A stretch of 64,000 nucleotides of DNA from Hahella chejuensis KCTC 2396 (lineage in GTDB: Bacteria; Pseudomonadota; Gammaproteobacteria; Pseudomonadales; Oleiphilaceae): the NCBI RefSeq assembly GCF_000012985.1, contig NC_007645.1, positions 6,933,001 to 6,997,000 on the forward strand, read 5' to 3'. The notes under the pieces are model-generated. The model had not been told where the DNA came from and ran no database searches. It saw nothing but the letters and a program-made list of their open reading frames with translations. Both the position numbers and the translations under genes were made by a program. Below are positions 1 to 8,926 of the stretch, one piece after another (positions within the stretch are counted from its first letter, which is position 1; every line of letters starts with the position of its first letter).

Positions 1-1403
1 GAGAAGTCCACATCAGCGGAGATTTCCTGGGTCGTATTGGTTCCCCCTGAAATCGGAGTTTCGACCTCATCGCCGACATTCACGACGGAAGCATCAGTAG
101 CTGTCAATGACACGGCGACGCCTTCAATCGTGGTGTTTACCGTAAATGAAGCGCCATCGCTCAGGATATTGACGGTCACAATCGGAGAGCCGTCGGTGGA
201 GCCGTCTTCTGCAAAGGCCATGTAAGACGCCGCGATTTGCTCCAACGCAATCGCCATGACGTCCAGCACCTCAGCCAGATTCTCATCTGAAGCAAAGGTC
301 GCCGCCGCTATCTGATCCGCAAACGCATCCAACGTAACCCGATCTTCAGCGCTCAACAGCATGCCGGTTCCCAAATTGCGGATATCCTGCACCATGGCCT
401 TGGCCTGGGCCAGTTCCGTCGCGTTGGCGGTATCGCTGGGCTCGCCTTCGGATTCATCAGTGGAGCCGTTGTTCTGGGCGTCACTTTCTTCCGCCGTAAT
501 AATGGTGATCAAACCATCCAGATCCAAATCGCCGGACTCGTCCGCCGCGACTGCTGCGTTTAATATATCCAGCGTGCTTTCCAGAATTTCTTCTAGAGTT
601 GTGCCCGCGCCATCAGAATCCGCCGTATCCGCAATGCCGCCATCGGCGAAATCTTCCGCAAAGGCCGCCACCGCTTGTTCAATGCTCAACCCAGGGGAGT
701 CGCCCTGCACCGCCTGCACAATAGCCGCGCTGAGAGTGTTGTATTTGACCCCACCCTGGCCGGCGGCGGCCACCGCCGTCGGATTGGTGATGTCCACTAC
801 CGCAATTTTGGTCAGATCCCCCGCCACGCCAAAGCGATTCGCCACTTTCGAGTTAGCCGCCGTCACCGCCGCCTGAATTTCCGACGCGCTCGTAGCGCCG
901 CCCATGGTGATATCTTTCAGCGCCACCTGGGTGGCGACATCGGTTAACACAGTGATATTGACGGAAATGTCGGATGCGCCAGTCGGAACCACCGCATTAA
1001 GCGCAAAAGTACTGTCCGTCAGGGCGTAATCCTGTCCAAAGGCCACGCCGCTTCCGCAGCCTCCACTGAGATCGCAACGCATCAGCGTGCCGGCGGTTGG
1101 CGTTACGCGCACGACGACGGGTCCGCTGTAGCCGGAGCTTAATGTCAGGTTGTAAGTTCCATCTGATCCCGTGGTGGTTTGCCCCAATACGTTGGAAGTA
1201 TCCACCGCGCCATTGATCACCGGATAAGCGCGTACGACCCCACCAATGATAATTCCTTTGGACGCGGCGCCGCTCAGCGTAACGCTGGATGGGCCGCTGT
1301 CATCGTCGTCGTCATCTCCGCCGCCGCCTCCTCCGCATGCGCTTAAAGCAATCGCCAGCATAAGAGGCGTCAGATTGTTTTTGAACTTATCAAACTTGGA
1401 CAT
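1..1403 (-). CDS. Large secreted lipoprotein, function unknown (3' end outside window)
   Basis: An open frame runs on the minus strand from the ATG at 1403 to the window edge, giving at least 467 residues without a stop. The start has a good ribosome site (GAGGAG about 8 bases upstream). The N-terminus is a classic lipoprotein signal: a short basic head, a hydrophobic stretch, then LSAC followed by a Gly run and an Asp run (about residues 19-35), so an outer-membrane or surface lipoprotein is inferred. Residues 40-120 resemble a carboxypeptidase-regulatory-like beta fold (SGAASKGIIIGGVVRAYPV and a later GSDGTYNLTLSSGYSG). The rest is Ala/Asp/Glu-rich, with a late segment that could be Ig-like. 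I do not recognise a catalytic domain. No operon partner is visible, and the divergent MATE gene begins 560 bases away. Confidence 0.8.
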   Translation of the reverse strand, partial: MSKFDKFKNNLTPLMLAIALSACGGGGGGDDDDDDSGPSSVTLSGAASKGIIIGGVVRAYPVINGAVDTSNVLGQTTTGSDGTYNLTLSSGYSGPVVVRVTPTAGTLMRCDLSGGCGSGVAFGQDYALTDSTFALNAVVPTGASDISVNITVLTDVATQVALKDITMGGATSASEIQAAVTAANSKVANRFGVAGDLTKIAVVDITNPTAVAAAGQGGVKYNTLSAAIVQAVQGDSPGLSIEQAVAAFAEDFADGGIADTADSDGAGTTLEEILESTLDILNAAVAADESGDLDLDGLITIITAEESDAQNNGSTDESEGEPSDTANATELAQAKAMVQDIRNLGTGMLLSAEDRVTLDAFADQIAAATFASDENLAEVLDVMAIALEQIAASYMAFAEDGSTDGSPIVTVNILSDGASFTVNTTIEGVAVSLTATDASVVNVGDEVETPISGGTNTTQEISADVDF

Positions 1404-1966
1404 GCTTTTACTCCTCACGATAGCCGTAGCCTGCGGCCTCAGCTGTGAATAATCGCTTCAGGCCTGTGGATGTTTCGTTCTTATCCGCTGGCGCCGACAG
1501 CGGAATCCCCCCTCCTGGATAACGAATCCGGGTCTGTGTTGACCAAAATTCGTACTGGCGCAGTAATTAAGTAAAGCACAGCAGATCTGACGGAAGTCTT
1601 AGCGGGCGGGATAAATCGTGACCATTTGTTACCAGTATTTAAGCCCCCTCGTAAGTGCTTAGCGCTATTGGCATTTCTTGATCGCGGGTGTATATTGACC
1701 AGCTCTCTTCAACTCCAACCCCAATGGAGGCCTGGCGTCCATGCAAACTATAAACATTCCACTCGTCGCCTGACGAAGAACGCTCCAGGTCGGCTGATAT
1801 TTATCGCGCTAGAGCGCATTGCGTATAACGCGCGTCATCGGCGACGTCCTTACTGATATTTTCTGACAGAAACAAATAGGTCTTCGGATACTCCCGTCTT
1901 TCACCGGGATTGCGCTCTTTCTGCGCCGAAGTCCAGTTGTAGGCTTACAGCCAGGGTACACAATCA
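1404..1966. other. Divergent intergenic region, no gene recognised
   Basis: This 563-base gap separates the divergent lipoprotein and MATE genes and must hold both promoters. Short open frames inside it have no ribosome sites or recognisable products. I could not pick a convincing promoter or operator by eye. Confidence 0.5.
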
Positions 1967-3337
1967 ATGAACCACGAATTAAGGTCCCACAACCTGTGGG
2001 TGCTTTCATGGCCAATCTTTATTGAAGAAATAACCGGCGGACTGGTGTTCCTCGCCGACGCCTATTTCCTCAGCCAAATCTCAGACGAAGTCGCCGCGAC
2101 GGTCGGCGTGCTGCTGCCAGTTTTGTTGCTGGGGTTCTTCATCATCCCGATGTTCACCACCGCAGGCACCAGCGTCGCCTCGCAATATATGGGCGCGAAG
2201 CAAACGCAGCATATCTTGCCGACCTATATGGCGAATATCGGCATCAGCAGTCTGCTCGGATTGCTGATGTTTATCGTCAGCTTCATCTACGCCGACCGCG
2301 TCGGTTTGTGGCTGGGCATGACGCCGGAGTTGAACGCGCACTCAGAGACTTATCTGCTGGCGGTGTCGTTCAGCTTCTTCTGCATCGCTGTGCGTTTCTC
2401 CTACGCCTCTATTCTGGCGTCCCGGGGCATGACCCACTGGAACATGGCCACTGCGCTGGTCACCAACGCGCTCAATGTGGTTTTGAACGCGGCGTTCTTC
2501 CTGGGATGGTTCGGGCTGCCCAAGATGGGGCTGTTAGGCATCGCCATGGCGACGTCGATTTCCTTCGCCGTAGGCGCGCTGCTGGTAATGTGGGTAGTGC
2601 ATGGCCCAATGAAGATCCGTTTCCGCTTCAAAGGCATGTCCGGCCCGATTCGCCGCGTAATGCGTCCGATTCTGAAGATTGGCGTCCCGTCGGCGATGGA
2701 GCCTTTCAGCTATACCGTGCAGCAGATTGTGGTGTCGATGGCGGTAATCAGTCTCGGACTGGAAGCCATGGGCGCCAACACCTATGTATTGCGGGTGCTG
2801 GTGGTGGAAATCACCTTCGCTTTCGCCCTCGGGGCCGGCAGCCAGATTCTGATGGCGCATTTCATGGGCGCGGAGAACTTCAAAGAGGTGAATCGCATCT
2901 TCTGGAAGTCAGTGGCTTACGCGTCTGGTTTCGCTTTCATCAACATGCTGATGTTTGTATGGATCTACGACAGTCTGCTGACCCTGTTCACGGACAACCC
3001 GCAGATTATCGAACTGGGCAAGTGGATGCTGGCGGCCTGCATCATCATGGAGCCGGCGCGCGCAGTGAACATCATTGCCGGCATGGGGTTGAAAGGCGTC
3101 GGGGACGCACGTTTCTCCGCTGTCAGCAGCATGATTTTCATGTGGGCGGTGATCCCCTTTGTATTCTGGATCGGACTCGATCTGGGCTACGGTATGCTGG
3201 GCGTGTGGATGTGCTTTGTCGTGGATGAATCCCTGCGGGCGGCCATCAACCTGTGGCGCTGGCGCACCGGCAAATGGCGCAGCAAAGGCATCCGCAACGA
3301 CACCGACGAAGGCGGCTTGGCGGAAGTCCCCGCCTGA
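1967..3337 (+). CDS. MATE family multidrug/cation exporter
   Basis: The product is a 456-residue polytopic inner-membrane protein of the MATE family, which exports drugs or metabolites in exchange for Na+ or H+. About twelve hydrophobic segments can be counted. They fall in two related halves of six, the usual MATE layout, with a central basic loop near residues 205-230. The length is normal (440-470). The N-terminus (SHNLWVLSWPIFIEEI) matches the first helix of the DinF/NorM-like branch, and the C-terminus ends in a basic, then acidic, cytosolic tail. The gene stands alone and ends in a strong terminator. Substrate cannot be read from the sequence. Confidence 0.9.
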   Translation: MNHELRSHNLWVLSWPIFIEEITGGLVFLADAYFLSQISDEVAATVGVLLPVLLLGFFIIPMFTTAGTSVASQYMGAKQTQHILPTYMANIGISSLLGLLMFIVSFIYADRVGLWLGMTPELNAHSETYLLAVSFSFFCIAVRFSYASILASRGMTHWNMATALVTNALNVVLNAAFFLGWFGLPKMGLLGIAMATSISFAVGALLVMWVVHGPMKIRFRFKGMSGPIRRVMRPILKIGVPSAMEPFSYTVQQIVVSMAVISLGLEAMGANTYVLRVLVVEITFAFALGAGSQILMAHFMGAENFKEVNRIFWKSVAYASGFAFINMLMFVWIYDSLLTLFTDNPQIIELGKWMLAACIIMEPARAVNIIAGMGLKGVGDARFSAVSSMIFMWAVIPFVFWIGLDLGYGMLGVWMCFVVDESLRAAINLWRWRTGKWRSKGIRNDTDEGGLAEVPA

Positions 3338-3356
3338 TGCGCCTCTCTTGATAAAG

Positions 3357-3382
3357 AAAAGCCCGGAAAACCGGGCTTTTTT
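3357..3382. terminator. Rho-independent terminator, bidirectional
   Basis: AAAAGCCCGG, a four-base loop region, then CCGGGCTTTTTT forms a perfect hairpin flanked by A and T runs. It lies 20 bases after the MATE stop and before the convergent GH3 gene end, so it can serve both strands. Confidence 0.9.
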
Positions 3383-3449
3383 CATGGTGCGCGCATCCCT
3401 TTCGCGTCCTGCTCAGATAGTCATATCAGACAAACGACAGCGTAGGGTC

Positions 3450-6400
3450 TTACTTCACCAGCCGCACGTTATCCACCTGGAAATGCACATTGCGCATTTC
3501 TGAATCCCACACCGGCAGAATCTCCAGCACCGAGGTCACCTCCGCCGTGTTGAGGCCGTCATAATCCGCAAAGTTGATCTCCACCGGATGCCAGACATTC
3601 AGCGCAGCGGTGCTGTCCAGAATGGCGATATCGCCGGTTCCACAGTCCGCGCCGCAGTTCACCTTCGCCATCAGTCCGGTGGACGCAGCGAAGTCAATGA
3701 CTTTCACATCGAAGGTGAGCTTGCTCAGAGCGGAAACGTTAAGCGGTTTAGCGGACTTAAACAGCACTACGCCTTTCGCTGCATGTTCCGCCGCCGGAGC
3801 GCCGTATTGCGCATCCACCACGGTTCCCGCGCCGTCAGCAAGGGCCGCGTCGAGACTCACAAAGCTGGCGTCTTCCTGATAGGGGTCCCAGGAGGAGACC
3901 GCCCACACGCCGGGTTGAGCGAACAGTTCCGTATCCGTCACGCCGTCCGTGTAGACCTCCGTGGTTTCCGTCAGCGCGACATTTTCCTGAGCGAAGCTGC
4001 TGCAGTCCGGGGTATCCGCAGCGGTATTCGGCTCCCAACGGATATTTTCCAAAGACAGATCCATCGCACCGCCGGAGTAAAGCAGGAACGGCGTATTGAC
4101 GTTGCTGAAGTCGAGGCCGTCATCCACAAAACACTGGAAGGGAATGCTCACTTCCGTCCATTCGCCCACCGGCAGACCGCGCATAAAGTCGCCAACGGCC
4201 ACCTCCCCCAGACAGGGGTAGACGCAATGCAGCGACAGGTTAACGTCGCCAGCTGGGGCCTCATTCACTTTGACCCGGAACTTCACTGTGGTTTTTGAGT
4301 TGTAATAGGGCGTTAAGTCCTTGCCTTCGCTGTCTTCCGTCGCCTGCATGTAGACTTGGCCCACATCGGTCCATTTCACCCGCTTGGCGCTGAACTGAAT
4401 GGCGCCGTCTTCAGTGGAGACGCTGACTTCATTGCCTTCCAGCGCCGTGGTCACCGCCGGGTCCATACTGACAGGCGTTCCGCCCCAGTTGGAAGGGCCG
4501 CCAATGCGCATAACCCAGTCGCCCTGATTCTGACCGCTGGTGAACAGATCAAGATTCACGTTGGTGGTTCCGCCGTCGCCAGGATCTGTCTGGTCGCACC
4601 CAAAGGCCTGGCTTTCTTCACTCAGATCGTCGCCCAGGCTATCGGAGTCCTGATAGCTCAGACCATATCCATAGGCGAACAACGCATCGCTGCCGTCGCC
4701 TTTGTTCAACGGCGTATGGCAGGCGGAATTGGGCCAGGAGAAGGACAGCTTGCCAACAAAGTCATGGTTGACGCCACCTTCGGCTTTGGCGAACAGCACG
4801 TCCGCCACGCCCTCGCCCTCACTGCCGGGCAACCAGGCGGCGACAAAAGCGTTGGAGCGATTCAATTCTTTGTTGACGTATAAGGGACGACCAGACAGGA
4901 ATACCGTCACCACCGGCACGCCAGCGTTACGAATACTCTCCAGCACCGCCAGATCCTGCGAATAGTTACGGGCATGCTCCAGCGTCTTGGCGCCTTCCAG
5001 GTCGCCCACGCCTTCCGCATAGGGCGTTTCCCCGATCACCACAATCGCCACGTCATGCAGGTTCGGATTGGCGTCAGCCCCGTCAGCGTCATAGGTCACA
5101 TTTGCGGCAACGTCCTGGATGCCTTTCAGGATGGAGGTCGCGCCGGGGAAGTCCTCCGCTTCATCAAGACCGGTTCCCTGCCAGGAGATAGTCCAGCCGC
5201 CGCTTTGGTTGGACAGGCTGTCTGCGGATTTGCCCGCCACCAGAATCCGGGCGTCCCGGCTCAGAGGCAGGATGCCGTCTTTATTCTTCAACAGCACCAG
5301 CGACTTACGCACCGCTTCCCGCGCCAACTCCCTGTGCTCGCTGGAGCCCAGTACTTCCACTTTCCCCGCCAGAGCGCGCTGGGAGGGCTTAGGCTTATCG
5401 AACAAACCGGCGCGCAGCTTGACCCGCAGAATGCGCGCGACGGCGTCGTTGATACGCTCGATGTCGATAGCGCCGGCGTTAACTGAATCAATCGTGTTTT
5501 GATAAAACGCCTTCCAGTCCGCCTTGTAAGGCACCATAAACAAGTCGATACCCGCATTGACCGCCTGCGGACAGTTGCTTTCGGTGCAGCCATCCACCTG
5601 ACCAATGCCGTTCCAGTCGGACACGATCAGGCCGTCGAAGCCCATCTTGCCTTTCAGCACATCCGTCAGCAGGTCTTTTCTGCCGTGCAGCTTCTCGCCC
5701 TGCCAGCTGTTGAACGACGCCATCACGGTCTGGGCGCCGGCGCGCAGGGCGGAGTAGTATCCCTGGCCGTGCAGATTGATCAGCGTATTCTGATCCGCCA
5801 GATTGTCGCCCTGGTCATTCCCTTTCTCAGTGCCGCCATCGCCGATGAAATGCTTGGCCGTGGCCACGACGTGTGACTGATCGAAATTCCCTTGCAAACC
5901 TTCCACCATGGCTGCGCCATAGTTAAAGATGATCTCGCCATCCTCGGAGTAACCTTCATAGGTGCGCCCCCAGCGATCGTCGCGTACGACGGCGAGGGTC
6001 GGCGCGAAGGTCCAGTCGATGCCGGTCACCGCCACTTCTTTCGCCGTCGCCGCGCCGATTCTACGGATCAAATCTGAGTCTCGGGCCGCGCCCAGGCCAA
6101 TGTTGTGGGGGAATAAGGTCGCGCCGACTACGTTGCTGTGGCCATGCACCGCGTCCGTCCCCCAGATAATGGGGATAGCGGCGGCGCCGTCGCTGTCATC
6201 CATGGAGGCTTCCCACAATGCGTCGGCGATATCCAGCCACTCCTGCACCGTCGCGTGTTTTTTGGTTCCCGGCCAGGAGCCGCCGCCGTTCAGCACGGAG
6301 CCGATGTGGTACTGCTTTACTTCTTCCGGCGTGAGATGCTGCAGTTCCGGCTGAATCATCTGTCCGACTTTTTCTTCCAGAGACATGGTCGCCATGATCT

Positions 6401-6620
6401 CGACGATCCTGGCTTCTATCTGCGGGTCTTTGGCGATGGCGCTCTGAATAGCGGGCCAATCGCTGAAGGTATTGATGTAATCAACGCCGGCTACCGGGTC
6501 AGGCGTTCCCGGTCCATCGTTGCCGTCGTTATCATTGGAATCACTGCTGCATGCCGTCAGCGCCGCGACAATCATCATGGTCGACAGCGCCTTCAGTTTG
6601 AGGCGTCTGGATACGTACAT
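3450..6620 (-). CDS. Glycoside hydrolase family 3 beta-glucosidase, lipoprotein, with C-terminal carbohydrate-binding-like modules
   Basis: The product is 1056 residues. It hydrolyses terminal beta-linked glucose from oligosaccharides (family inference), probably at the outer membrane or periplasm. Residues 1-25 are a lipoprotein signal ending LTAC, followed by an Asp/Asn/Gly linker. The GH3 N-terminal barrel spans about 55-400: KHFIGDGG near 256 and GLIVSDW near 330-336, where Asp335 is the expected nucleophile. The GH3 C-terminal domain follows to about 650, then a linker and about 400 residues of beta-rich sequence. This layout resembles the long marine ExoP-type GH3 enzymes. The promoter carries LacI-type palindromes and the next gene upstream is a LacI-family regulator, so sugar induction is likely. 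The terminator at 3357-3382 closes it. Confidence 0.92.
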   Translation of the reverse strand: MYVSRRLKLKALSTMMIVAALTACSSDSNDNDGNDGPGTPDPVAGVDYINTFSDWPAIQSAIAKDPQIEARIVEIMATMSLEEKVGQMIQPELQHLTPEEVKQYHIGSVLNGGGSWPGTKKHATVQEWLDIADALWEASMDDSDGAAAIPIIWGTDAVHGHSNVVGATLFPHNIGLGAARDSDLIRRIGAATAKEVAVTGIDWTFAPTLAVVRDDRWGRTYEGYSEDGEIIFNYGAAMVEGLQGNFDQSHVVATAKHFIGDGGTEKGNDQGDNLADQNTLINLHGQGYYSALRAGAQTVMASFNSWQGEKLHGRKDLLTDVLKGKMGFDGLIVSDWNGIGQVDGCTESNCPQAVNAGIDLFMVPYKADWKAFYQNTIDSVNAGAIDIERINDAVARILRVKLRAGLFDKPKPSQRALAGKVEVLGSSEHRELAREAVRKSLVLLKNKDGILPLSRDARILVAGKSADSLSNQSGGWTISWQGTGLDEAEDFPGATSILKGIQDVAANVTYDADGADANPNLHDVAIVVIGETPYAEGVGDLEGAKTLEHARNYSQDLAVLESIRNAGVPVVTVFLSGRPLYVNKELNRSNAFVAAWLPGSEGEGVADVLFAKAEGGVNHDFVGKLSFSWPNSACHTPLNKGDGSDALFAYGYGLSYQDSDSLGDDLSEESQAFGCDQTDPGDGGTTNVNLDLFTSGQNQGDWVMRIGGPSNWGGTPVSMDPAVTTALEGNEVSVSTEDGAIQFSAKRVKWTDVGQVYMQATEDSEGKDLTPYYNSKTTVKFRVKVNEAPAGDVNLSLHCVYPCLGEVAVGDFMRGLPVGEWTEVSIPFQCFVDDGLDFSNVNTPFLLYSGGAMDLSLENIRWEPNTAADTPDCSSFAQENVALTETTEVYTDGVTDTELFAQPGVWAVSSWDPYQEDASFVSLDAALADGAGTVVDAQYGAPAAEHAAKGVVLFKSAKPLNVSALSKLTFDVKVIDFAASTGLMAKVNCGADCGTGDIAILDSTAALNVWHPVEINFADYDGLNTAEVTSVLEILPVWDSEMRNVHFQVDNVRLVK

Positions 6621-6663
6621 GTGGTCACCTTTTTATATTTAGCGATAGTGGACCGAAACATTA

Positions 6664-6677
6664 TGAAAGCGCTTTCA
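6664..6677. promoter_or_regulatory. LacI-family operator upstream of the GH3 gene
   Basis: TGAAAGCGCTTTCA is a perfect 14-base palindrome with the central CG typical of LacI/GalR-family operators. It lies 44 bases upstream of the GH3 start, where bound repressor would block transcription. The adjacent LacI-type gene is the obvious candidate regulator (inference). Confidence 0.75.
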
Positions 6678-6717
6678 TTTTAGATTTAAAAAATTGGCGG
6701 CATACCCTGATACGTCA

Positions 6718-6771
6718 TATTAATCAGACAGACAAATAGCTTCCTTCTATGTGTCTGCAGCGGCAGAGCCT
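6718..6771. repeat. Dispersed hairpin repeat, copy A
   Basis: A 54-base segment matches 61417-61470 at 47 of 54 positions in the same orientation. Its core is an 11-bp stem (CAGACAAATAG against CTATGTGTCTG, one mismatch) around a CTTCCTT loop. This copy lies in the upstream region of the GH3 gene between two LacI-type palindromes. I do not recognise the family. Confidence 0.65.
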
Positions 6772-6863
6772 TAACAGCGACCGTTTATTAACGAAAATCA
6801 GGGCCTTCGCCAGCTTTATCGGCGCTAAACGGTAAATTCACCGTAAAACAGCTCACGCCGCAA

Positions 6864-6877
6864 TGAAAGCGATTTCA
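6864..6877. promoter_or_regulatory. Second LacI-type operator, imperfect
   Basis: TGAAAGCGATTTCA differs by one base from the perfect palindrome 200 bases away. Paired operators at this distance would allow repression by looping between sites (inference). Confidence 0.55.
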
Positions 6878-6936
6878 TAAATTGCCCTAATTCGGGCGTT
6901 ATTGTCAATAGAACATAATAACGCCGAAAGGAGGTT

Positions 6937-7953
6937 TTAAGACGCAGGGGAGGTTTTGGGAGGGGCGACGGAGTCGCGCAACACCAGTTCCGGCTCAAAC
7001 ATAGGCGCCGGCTGCGCCCGGCGTTCGCCCTGAATGGACTGAATCGCCAGGGCCGCAGCGCGTTTACCCATAGCGTTCACCGGCTGACGCACGGTGGTCA
7101 GGGCCGGATACAACAACGAGGCGTACTCCACGTCATCGAAACCAACCAGGGAAATCTCTTCAGGTACGCTCAGTTTGGCTTCGCGCAACGCCTTCATTGC
7201 GCCTGCGGCCATCTGGTCGTTGCAGGCGAATATGGCGGTGAAGTCGCGACTGCGCTTCAACAGGCGCTGGGTAGCGACGTAGCCGCCTTCAACGGTGAAG
7301 TCGCCTTCCACAACCAGGTCCTTGTCATAGCTCAGTCCCAGGTTTTCCATCGAACGACGGTAGCCAGACAGACGCGCGCGTCCTTCCTCGTTTCCTAACG
7401 GTCCACTGATACAGGCGATGCGGCTGTGGCCGATGGACGCCAGATAATCCACCGCCAGATGGCTGCCCTGCTCGTTGTCGACGATGACGCACTCGCCAGC
7501 CAGTTCAGGCACATAGCGGTTCAGCAGCACCAAGGGCGGCGATTTCTCTTTCAGGGCGATCAGTTCCTCATCCGTCAGGCAGTAGGGAAACAGGATGATG
7601 GCGTCACAACGGCGGCCGGCCAACATGTCGATGGTTTCCTTAATTTCCTCGGAAGAGTAATTTTCTACGGAAATGATGAGGTTATAGCCGGATTCCCGCA
7701 ATGCCCGCTCCAGACTGGAAATCAGCGGGCCGAAAAATACGCCAAGCAAATCCGTCACCACCAGCCCGATATTGTTGGAACGGTTGGTGACCAGTCCCTG
7801 AGCGAATGAATTGGGACGATACCCCAGATCCTTCATGGCTTTGAATACCCGTTTACGGGTGCTTTCCTTAACGGGAGCCGTGTTGTTAATTACACGGGAG
7901 ACTGTGGATATCGAGACCTTCGCGCGGTCGGAGACTTCTTTTATTGTAATCAT
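6937..7953 (-). CDS. LacI/GalR-family transcriptional regulator
   Basis: The protein is 338 residues from the ATG at 7953. A GTG at 7968 in the same frame is possible, but family members typically start at MITIKEVSDRAKVS. Residues 1-50 are the helix-turn-helix and hinge region (ISTVSRVINN, then LGYRPN). Residues 60-330 are a periplasmic-binding-protein-like effector domain (NNIGLVVTDLL, and later VGFDDVEYASLLYPALTTVRQP). It probably binds a sugar derived from beta-glucans and controls the downstream GH3 gene, whose promoter carries matching palindromes. A related site just upstream of this gene suggests autoregulation. The effector sugar is not predictable from what I can see. Confidence 0.9.
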   Translation of the reverse strand: MITIKEVSDRAKVSISTVSRVINNTAPVKESTRKRVFKAMKDLGYRPNSFAQGLVTNRSNNIGLVVTDLLGVFFGPLISSLERALRESGYNLIISVENYSSEEIKETIDMLAGRRCDAIILFPYCLTDEELIALKEKSPPLVLLNRYVPELAGECVIVDNEQGSHLAVDYLASIGHSRIACISGPLGNEEGRARLSGYRRSMENLGLSYDKDLVVEGDFTVEGGYVATQRLLKRSRDFTAIFACNDQMAAGAMKALREAKLSVPEEISLVGFDDVEYASLLYPALTTVRQPVNAMGKRAAALAIQSIQGERRAQPAPMFEPELVLRDSVAPPKTSPAS

Positions 7954-7978
7954 TCGGAGGACGGGCACCTTGCTTAAG

Positions 7979-7992
7979 GGGAAACGCTTTCA
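7979..7992. promoter_or_regulatory. Probable autoregulatory LacI-type operator
   Basis: GGGAAACGCTTTCA keeps the central CG and one full half-site and matches the GH3 operator at 11 of 14 positions. It sits 26 bases upstream of the regulator's ATG on the minus strand. Confidence 0.5.
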
Positions 7993-8128
7993 TAGCCGGC
8001 CATCATGGGAGAAGCGGGCAATGCATGTCAACTAGGCCATGGCCTAACAAGCTCCCTTGCAGCCCAGGTTCAGGGACATAGCCACAATGGGAGTCTGCAG
8101 GAAGTTATGCGCCAGGACGGGAAATTTG

Positions 8129-8926
8129 TCAATTAAGGCGAAACACTACCGGCACCACGATGGTTTCCTCCCCCCCTCCGCTCACCGCCGCCAGACGCCA
8201 GCCGGAGAGGGTTTTCAGCGCCTGTTTATCGAGCACGCTGTAGCCGCTGGAGCGCTTGATGGAGACTTTCAGGGGAACGCCCAGGGCATCCACCAACAGC
8301 TCCACCAGGACTGTTCCCTGCCAGCCGCGGCGGGTAGCGAGGCCAGGGTATTCAGGCTTGGGCGTGTTGGCGTCACCCAACTGATATCTGGGTTCCGGCG
8401 GCGCAGAAACGGGAGCCGCAGCCATAACTGGCGCGGGCTCCACAGATGGGGGCGCTGGCGTCGGGGTCGACGGAGCAGATTCGCTCACTCTGGGGGCGTC
8501 CTGTGGCTTCTTCGCCGGGGTTTGCGGAACGGGTTTGTGCGCCACTTGCTCTGGCTCAACCGTCTTCTCTCTTACGGTTGGCTTGCTGACAGGGGAAGGT
8601 TTGGGCCTGGCAACTGGCGTCGCAACCTGCCGGGGCTCCGCTTTGGGTTTCGGGGGAACGGGTTTTGGGACCTCGACAGGTTGGGGCTGCGGAGTGGGCA
8701 GGGAAACTGGCGCCGCTGCGGGTCGCGCTGGCGCGGGAGCCGCGGAAACTGGCGCTGGCGCCGCCGGGGCCTGTATGGCCACTGTCATCGTAGTCGATGT
8801 GAGTCGATCTCTAACTGGCTGCGGCGAATTGAAATACAACATCAACGTCAGATGCGCCGCCAGAGAAGCGACCAACGCCATCCATAGCAATGGCGGATAT
8901 TTGCCGTTGACGATGTCAGTGCTCAC
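8129..8926 (-). CDS. tonB: TonB-family energy transducer in the cobalamin operon
   Basis: The protein is 265 residues: one N-terminal membrane helix (about 13-32), a long Pro/Ala/Lys/Val spacer (about 46-175) that can span the periplasm, and a C-terminal TonB domain (about 190-265, YPGLATRRGWQGTVLVELLV and later SGYSVLDKQAL). TonB passes proton-motive energy from ExbB/ExbD to outer-membrane receptors. Its start overlaps the btuD stop by four bases (ATGA), so it is co-translated with the B12 transporter and presumably serves a cobalamin receptor. No exbB, exbD or btuB is in the window. It is the last gene of the riboswitch-controlled operon. Confidence 0.9.
   Translation of the reverse strand: MSTDIVNGKYPPLLWMALVASLAAHLTLMLYFNSPQPVRDRLTSTTMTVAIQAPAAPAPVSAAPAPARPAAAPVSLPTPQPQPVEVPKPVPPKPKAEPRQVATPVARPKPSPVSKPTVREKTVEPEQVAHKPVPQTPAKKPQDAPRVSESAPSTPTPAPPSVEPAPVMAAAPVSAPPEPRYQLGDANTPKPEYPGLATRRGWQGTVLVELLVDALGVPLKVSIKRSSGYSVLDKQALKTLSGWRLAAVSGGGEETIVVPVVFRLN

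Noticed and set aside
1626-1856. 76-codon frame upstream of the MATE gene
   Set aside because: No ribosome site, no recognisable product, spans the probable promoter region.
2308-3228. 306-codon plus-strand frame inside the MATE gene
   Set aside because: Out of frame with the MATE gene, no family resemblance, composition typical of a shifted frame in GC-rich coding sequence.
3588-4298. 236-codon plus-strand frame antisense to the GH3 gene
   Set aside because: His/Arg/Gly-rich shadow of the well supported GH3 gene.
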